Shown here in pieces: positions 60,367 through 64,000 of a stretch of 64,000 nucleotides of DNA. The DNA comes from ZC4RG17 sp036259475. GTDB lineage: Bacteria > Actinomycetota > Acidimicrobiia > Spongiisociales > ZC4RG35. Position 1 is the stretch's first letter. Every line of letters begins with the position of its first letter. The stretch spans positions 1 to 64,000 of the forward strand of contig DATABS010000071.1 in assembly GCA_036259475.1 (NCBI GenBank), given 5' to 3'. A model generated the notes under the pieces. The model did no database searches, was not told where the DNA came from, and saw nothing but the letters and a program-made list of their open reading frames with translations. The position numbers and the translations under genes are program-made.

Positions 60367-62297
60367 GCCGGTCCCTGTGACGCGACGGACAACTCATCGA
60401 CTGCATCGCCGAGGGGGACTCCCCGGCGTTCGGATTCCTCTCCATAACGACGCAGACCGACTGTCTTGGCTTCGACGTCCTTGTCTCCGACCACGAGCAC
60501 GGCGGGATGCTTGGAAGTGAGTGCTCGGCGGATCTTCTCTCCGACCGTCTCACCGGATCGGTCCACCTCGACGCGGATACCGGAATTCCGCAGCGCACTG
60601 GCAACCGAGTCCGCGTAGTCGACATGTCGGTCGGCCACCGGGATCACGGACGCCTGGACTGGAGCCAGCCACATCGGGAACGCCCCGGCATAGTGCTCCG
60701 TGAGGACCCCGATGAACCGTTCGATCGATCCGGCCTTGGCGCAATGGATCATCACCGGGCGCTCGGTCTTGTTCTCGGCCGTGGCGTATTCGAGTTCGAA
60801 CCTGGCGGGGAGGAAGAAGTCGACCTGGATGGTGGAGACCTGCCAGCGACGTCCGATGGCGTCACGGACGTTGATGTCGATCTTGGGCCCGTAGAAGGCA
60901 CCTTCTCCCTCTTCGACGGTGTAGTCGATGTTCCCATCGACGAGCGTTTGGCGGAGTACCTCGGTGGCTTCATCCCACAATTCGGCTTCCCCGATCGACT
61001 TGCTCGGGTCACGGGTCGAGAGCATCGCGTCGAAGTCGTCGAAGCCGAAGTCACGGAGCCATTGCACGACGAACTGGAGATGCATCGCCAATTCGGAGGG
61101 AAGCTGTTCGCGAGTGGTGAAAGTGTGGCTGTCGTCCTGAGTGAAGCCGCGTGCCCGCAGGAGCCCATGAATCGTCCCCGACCGTTCGTAGCGGTATACG
61201 CCCCCCAATTCCGCCAGCCGCATCGGAAGGTCACGGTAGCTGCGGGATCGGGACCGGTAGATGAGGATGTGAAACGGGCAATTCATGGGCTTGACGAGGT
61301 ATTGCTGGTCGTTGTCGAGCTCCATCGGCGGGTACATGCCCTCGGCGTAGAACTCCAGATGACCTGAAATCTCCCACAGTTCCGAACGGGCGAGGTGGGG
61401 GGTGAAGACGAAGTCGAATCCGAAGCGCTCGTGGAGCCGGCGGCTGTGATCTTCCAGCACCTTGCGCAGCATTCCCCCTTTTCCGTGCCAGACGGCCAGG
61501 CCGGCGCCGAGCTCGGTGGGGAACGAGAACAGGTCGAGTTCCGGGCCCAGCCTGCGATGGTCGCGCCTTTCCGCTTCCTCGAGCCGATGGAGGTAGTCCT
61601 CTAGCGACTTGCGGTCCTCCCAGGCCGTCCCGTAGATCCGTTGCAGCTGGGGGTTGGCCTCGTCGCCGCGCCAGTAGGCACCCGCAGTGCGCAACAATTT
61701 GACCGCCTGGAGACGTCCGGTCGAGGGCAGGTGGGGACCGCGGCAGAGGTCGACGAACCCCAGGTTGCGGTAGACCGTCACTTCCTCCCCCGGTGCCACC
61801 TGGTCGGTGTCGACCGAGCGGATGATCTCCAGCTTGTAAGGGTGCTCTGAGAACATCTCGAGCGCCTCTTCCCGGCTCACCGACCGACGTTCGAATGGCT
61901 GGTCGGCGGCGATGATCTCCTCCATCCGACTCTCGATCTTCTCGAGGTCCTCGGGTGTGAAGGAACGGCCGATGTCGAAGTCGTAGTAGAACCCGTCCTC
62001 TATCGGGGGACCGATGGCGAATGTCGCCCCCGGATACAGCGAGAGGACAGCCTGGGCGAGTACATGCGCGGCGGAGTGACGGAGGATGTCCCGCCCCTTG
62101 TCGCTGCCCTCGGTTATGACCGAGAACTCGCCTCCCGAATGCAGCTGACGTTCGAGGTCGAGGAGGCGCCCATCCACCTCGACGGCGATGGCCGCCTTCG
62201 CCAACCGGGGACCGATCGACTCGGCGACTTCGAGGCCGGTGGTCCCTTCCGGATGGGCGTGACGGGAGCCGTCGGGATATGTCAGTTCAATGGCCAT
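60363..62297 (-). CDS. thrS: Threonyl-tRNA synthetase
   Basis: A 644-residue synthetase with TGS (IELTYPDGSRHAHPEGTTGLEVA), editing domain (RHSAAHVLAQAV, about 75), catalytic core with zinc ligand MNCPFH (about 337), motif 2 and the RYERSGTIHGLLRARGFTQDDSHTF segment, and an anticodon-binding C-terminus. The start is ATG at 62297; 36 extra codons in frame upstream look non-coding. thrS is near pgsA-patA-pimA as in other actinobacteria but separated by the plus-strand fusA2-gltA pair. Confidence 0.97.
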   Translation of the reverse strand: MAIELTYPDGSRHAHPEGTTGLEVAESIGPRLAKAAIAVEVDGRLLDLERQLHSGGEFSVITEGSDKGRDILRHSAAHVLAQAVLSLYPGATFAIGPPIEDGFYYDFDIGRSFTPEDLEKIESRMEEIIAADQPFERRSVSREEALEMFSEHPYKLEIIRSVDTDQVAPGEEVTVYRNLGFVDLCRGPHLPSTGRLQAVKLLRTAGAYWRGDEANPQLQRIYGTAWEDRKSLEDYLHRLEEAERRDHRRLGPELDLFSFPTELGAGLAVWHGKGGMLRKVLEDHSRRLHERFGFDFVFTPHLARSELWEISGHLEFYAEGMYPPMELDNDQQYLVKPMNCPFHILIYRSRSRSYRDLPMRLAELGGVYRYERSGTIHGLLRARGFTQDDSHTFTTREQLPSELAMHLQFVVQWLRDFGFDDFDAMLSTRDPSKSIGEAELWDEATEVLRQTLVDGNIDYTVEEGEGAFYGPKIDINVRDAIGRRWQVSTIQVDFFLPARFELEYATAENKTERPVMIHCAKAGSIERFIGVLTEHYAGAFPMWLAPVQASVIPVADRHVDYADSVASALRNSGIRVEVDRSGETVGEKIRRALTSKHPAVLVVGDKDVEAKTVGLRRYGEESERRGVPLGDAVDELSVASQGPA

Positions 62298-62409
62298 GCA
62301 TGTTGGATTGGTCGGCGGAGTTCCGTAGAAACCTGGGGTACGGCGACTAGCCTGTTGCCGCGAAGAGCGTACAGGGCTTGGCCGGGGTCCCAAGCAGATT
62401 AACAAGCCG

Positions 62410-62415
62410 TATAAG
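62410..62415 (+). promoter_or_regulatory. Possible -10 box of the phosphotransferase-like gene
   Basis: TATAAG, 33 bases before the ATG at 62449, within the 151-base divergent gap between thrS and this gene. AGGAGG at 62432-62437 is 11 bases from the ATG, a rather long spacing. No -35 is evident, and I see no T-box-like structure for thrS. Confidence 0.35.
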
Positions 62416-62448
62416 AGACCAGAGAGTCGCCAGGAGGCCTACGAAGTC

Positions 62449-63294
62449 ATGGACGCGCTGACACTGGTGGGGCGCATCGCCCCCCGCGCCTCGGTTCGCG
62501 AGGTAACCCGCGTGGACGGCGGTCAGAAGAACCGCGTTTTCCGTCTGCTCGAGGAAGGCGGTCGCGCCTCGGTGGTGAAGATCTACGCCAGTGCAGGCCG
62601 GGAGCGGCGCGAGCGCCACGCTCTGGAGGCCCTCGAGGAGCTGGACGGCATACCGCACCTCATCGACCGGGGCGTCACGCCCGACGGAACGGCGTGGGCC
62701 CAGCTGACCGACGGGGGCGGATGGACCCTGCAGAGCCTCACCAAGAACCTCGACGTCCTCGCCCGAGCCGGTCATGTCCTGCGGGGTGTCCATGAGTCGA
62801 CCCGTTCCATAACGAACCTCGAAGGGGGGATGGACGGGGACTACATCGCCACCCATTACGGCTCGACCATCGATCGTCTGGGCCGTTACCGGCGCAAGCT
62901 GCAGATCCCGCCTCACGTCCTGGAGGCAGCCAGTTCCGCCCCTCCCCCGGTGTCGAGCAAGCCGGTGACCTCTCACACCCATCCCACTCCAGACAAGTTC
63001 CTCGTCAACGAGAACGGCGAGGTGATGCTCGTCGACTGGGAGTGGGCCACGCTGGCGCCTCCGGAATGGGATCTGAGCCTGGCCACGTGGTCGGTGAAGA
63101 CGATCCACGAAGCGGACGCGGCGGCAGCCTTCCTCGACGGCTATGGCGACTCGATCGGAGCCGACCGGCTCGAGAGTTGGACCGCCTACCACGCCGCCAT
63201 GAAGCTGCTCGACGCCGGCGAGTCCCGTGACGGCCGCCTGGGCGACCTGGCCAACACGGTGCGCCATCTCGCCCACGCCGTCGGCGCCGGCTGA
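62449..63294 (+). CDS. Aminoglycoside-phosphotransferase-fold protein with degenerate catalytic loop
   Basis: A 281-residue kinase-fold protein of the phosphotransferase (APH/choline kinase) family. The ATP-site lysine is visible in VVKIY (about 44) and the metal-binding aspartate in VDWEWA (about 196). The catalytic loop, usually HGDLHPGN, reads HTHPTPDK (about 177-184), so both the catalytic Asp and the Asn are replaced. It may be an unusual kinase or a pseudokinase. It stands alone downstream of the divergent thrS; the next gene starts 78 bases later. Substrate unknown. Confidence 0.82.
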   Translation: MDALTLVGRIAPRASVREVTRVDGGQKNRVFRLLEEGGRASVVKIYASAGRERRERHALEALEELDGIPHLIDRGVTPDGTAWAQLTDGGGWTLQSLTKNLDVLARAGHVLRGVHESTRSITNLEGGMDGDYIATHYGSTIDRLGRYRRKLQIPPHVLEAASSAPPPVSSKPVTSHTHPTPDKFLVNENGEVMLVDWEWATLAPPEWDLSLATWSVKTIHEADAAAAFLDGYGDSIGADRLESWTAYHAAMKLLDAGESRDGRLGDLANTVRHLAHAVGAG

Positions 63295-63372
63295 TTCCGC
63301 CGAGAGCGCGAAATCCCAGGAGTCCCCGGCTTCCTCACCTAACGTCCGCACACCGCAACGAGGAGGACGGAA

Positions 63373-63576
63373 GTGCTGGAGGCGTTGGTGGCGGCCACTG
63401 CGACGACTGGACTGCTGGCTCTCGCTCGCCATTCCCGCGAGCAGCCATTCGTGATCGACCCCCGCCTCGTGGTGGAGCTCCCGGGAGACGATCGGGATCT
63501 CCCTTGCCCGTGGTGTGGCCGGGGCACCAGGGAGACCGACGAGCGCTGCCCCAGCTGCGGGCGCCGGTTCGGTTGA
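63373..63576 (+). CDS. Small zinc-ribbon protein
   Basis: A 67-residue protein. A short hydrophobic N-terminus (LEALVAATATTGLLALA) may be a membrane anchor, and a C-terminal zinc ribbon has two cysteine pairs, CPWC and CPSC, 12 residues apart. Start is GTG at 63373 with GAGGAGG about six bases upstream. Convergent with mshD, nine bases apart. Function unknown. Confidence 0.75.
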   Translation: MLEALVAATATTGLLALARHSREQPFVIDPRLVVELPGDDRDLPCPWCGRGTRETDERCPSCGRRFG

Positions 63577-63585
63577 GCGGCGCTC

Positions 63586-64000
63586 TCACTCGACCTGCTT
63601 GATGAATGACCGGTGGACCCGTTCCACGGTCATGCCCAGCCTTTCGTAGAGCTTCACCGCCTTGACGTTGTCGCCTTCTGTGTAGAGGAACACCTCCGGG
63701 CAACCCGCCTCGGTCAGATGGCGCATTCCCTCCAGTACGAGAGCCTCGCCGAGACCCCGGCCCTGATAGGCCGGGTCGACGCCGATGATGTAGATCTCAC
63801 CCCGCCCTCCTGGATGGATCTTCGTCCAGCAAAAACCGGCTAGGTCGTCGTCATGCCATGCCATCCGCAGCCCGTCGGACTTGAACCAATCCATCGCCGT
63901 CCGCCGTTCCAGGTCCGACAGAGTCAGATCACCGTTTTCGGGATGGCCGGCGAAGGCGACGTTGTTGACTGCGAGCCAGGCCGCTTCGTCCTCCCCGACC
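63586..64000 (-). CDS. mshD: Mycothiol synthase (MshD), partial: runs off the window edge
   Basis: The C-terminal 137 residues of a GNAT acetyltransferase; the frame stays open to base 64000. EAAWLAVNNVAFAGHPENGDLTLSDLERR and WFKSDGLRMAWHDDDLAGFCWTK, then the acetyl-CoA loop VDPAYQGRGLGEALVLEGM and LYTEGDNVKAVKLYERLGM match the C-terminal domain of MshD, which acetylates Cys-GlcN-Ins to complete mycothiol. The N-terminal domain lies outside. The ATG at 63894 is internal, not a start. Presence of mycothiol synthesis supports an actinobacterial host. Confidence 0.88.
   Translation of the reverse strand, partial: VGEDEAAWLAVNNVAFAGHPENGDLTLSDLERRTAMDWFKSDGLRMAWHDDDLAGFCWTKIHPGGRGEIYIIGVDPAYQGRGLGEALVLEGMRHLTEAGCPEVFLYTEGDNVKAVKLYERLGMTVERVHRSFIKQVE

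Overview
The window is a high-GC chromosomal segment, almost entirely protein-coding, with no tRNA, rRNA, CRISPR array, transposase or phage gene that I could find and no gene-free stretch longer than about 300 bases. The organism is very probably an actinobacterium. Signs of this are an actinobacterial integration host factor (mIHF) beside gmk-rpoZ-coaBC-metK-priA, a PriA without helicase ATPase motifs, a mycothiol synthase at the right edge, phosphatidylinositol-mannoside genes (pimA, patA, a PgsA-type synthase), an EF-G2-like GTPase, and the conserved pdxST-yebC-ruvCAB and aroC-aroK-aroB-efp-nusB-pyr blocks. A deep, non-mycobacterial lineage such as Acidimicrobiia is my inference; nothing here proves the class.

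Region 1 (217-10332, minus strand) is an accessory catabolic operon. In transcription order it encodes an ABC importer (permease, ATPase, second permease, ThiY/NMT1-like lipoprotein), a beta-ureidopropionase, a class III aminotransferase, a dihydropyrimidinase, a methylmalonate/malonate-semialdehyde dehydrogenase and a Mer-like F420/flavin oxidoreductase. Together they form a complete route from dihydropyrimidine to acetyl- or propionyl-CoA. The luciferase-like oxidoreductase sits where a dihydropyrimidine dehydrogenase would be expected, which is the most interesting biochemical hypothesis in the window. A 168-bp MITE-like element with terminal inverted repeats fills the gap in front of the aminotransferase.

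Region 2 (10379-28998, minus strand except one gene) is housekeeping: priA, metK, coaBC, rpoZ, gmk, mIHF, then the pyrimidine biosynthesis operon pyrR-pyrB-pyrC-carA-carB-pyrD-pyrF, and nusB-efp-aroB-aroK-aroC. A PyrR-type RNA site overlaps the leader just before the pyrR Shine-Dalgarno sequence. A lone plus-strand SDR gene interrupts the order between pyrF and mIHF. The chromosome therefore carries pyrimidine synthesis and pyrimidine breakdown about 6 kb apart.

Region 3 (29067-46974, minus strand) starts with a triple repeat array, then a prepilin peptidase and a DUF4388 protein with a poly-aspartate tract, followed by aroE-mltG-ruvX-alaS, a 57-residue protein, rarA, an esterase, aspS, hisS, an MBL hydrolase, a secreted beta-propeller, rel, apt and yajC. 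secD and secF are missing from their usual place between yajC and apt.

Region 4 (47007-56266, minus strand) holds tgt-queA-ruvB-ruvA-ruvC-yebC-pdxT-pdxS-pimA-patA-pgsA. Region 5 (56380-64000, mixed strands) holds fusA2-gltA (+), a small membrane protein and thrS (-), a kinase-fold protein with a degenerate catalytic loop and a zinc-ribbon protein (+), and the truncated mshD (-).

Many adjacent genes overlap by 1-11 bases (ATGA, GTGA, TTGA, TGATG), which suggests translational coupling. Several first genes have a TANNNT box only 7-9 bases before the start codon, which suggests leaderless transcripts. An interspersed intergenic repeat (core TGGAACCCAGGGTTCTAG, followed by a small hairpin with compensatory changes) occurs five times at three loci.
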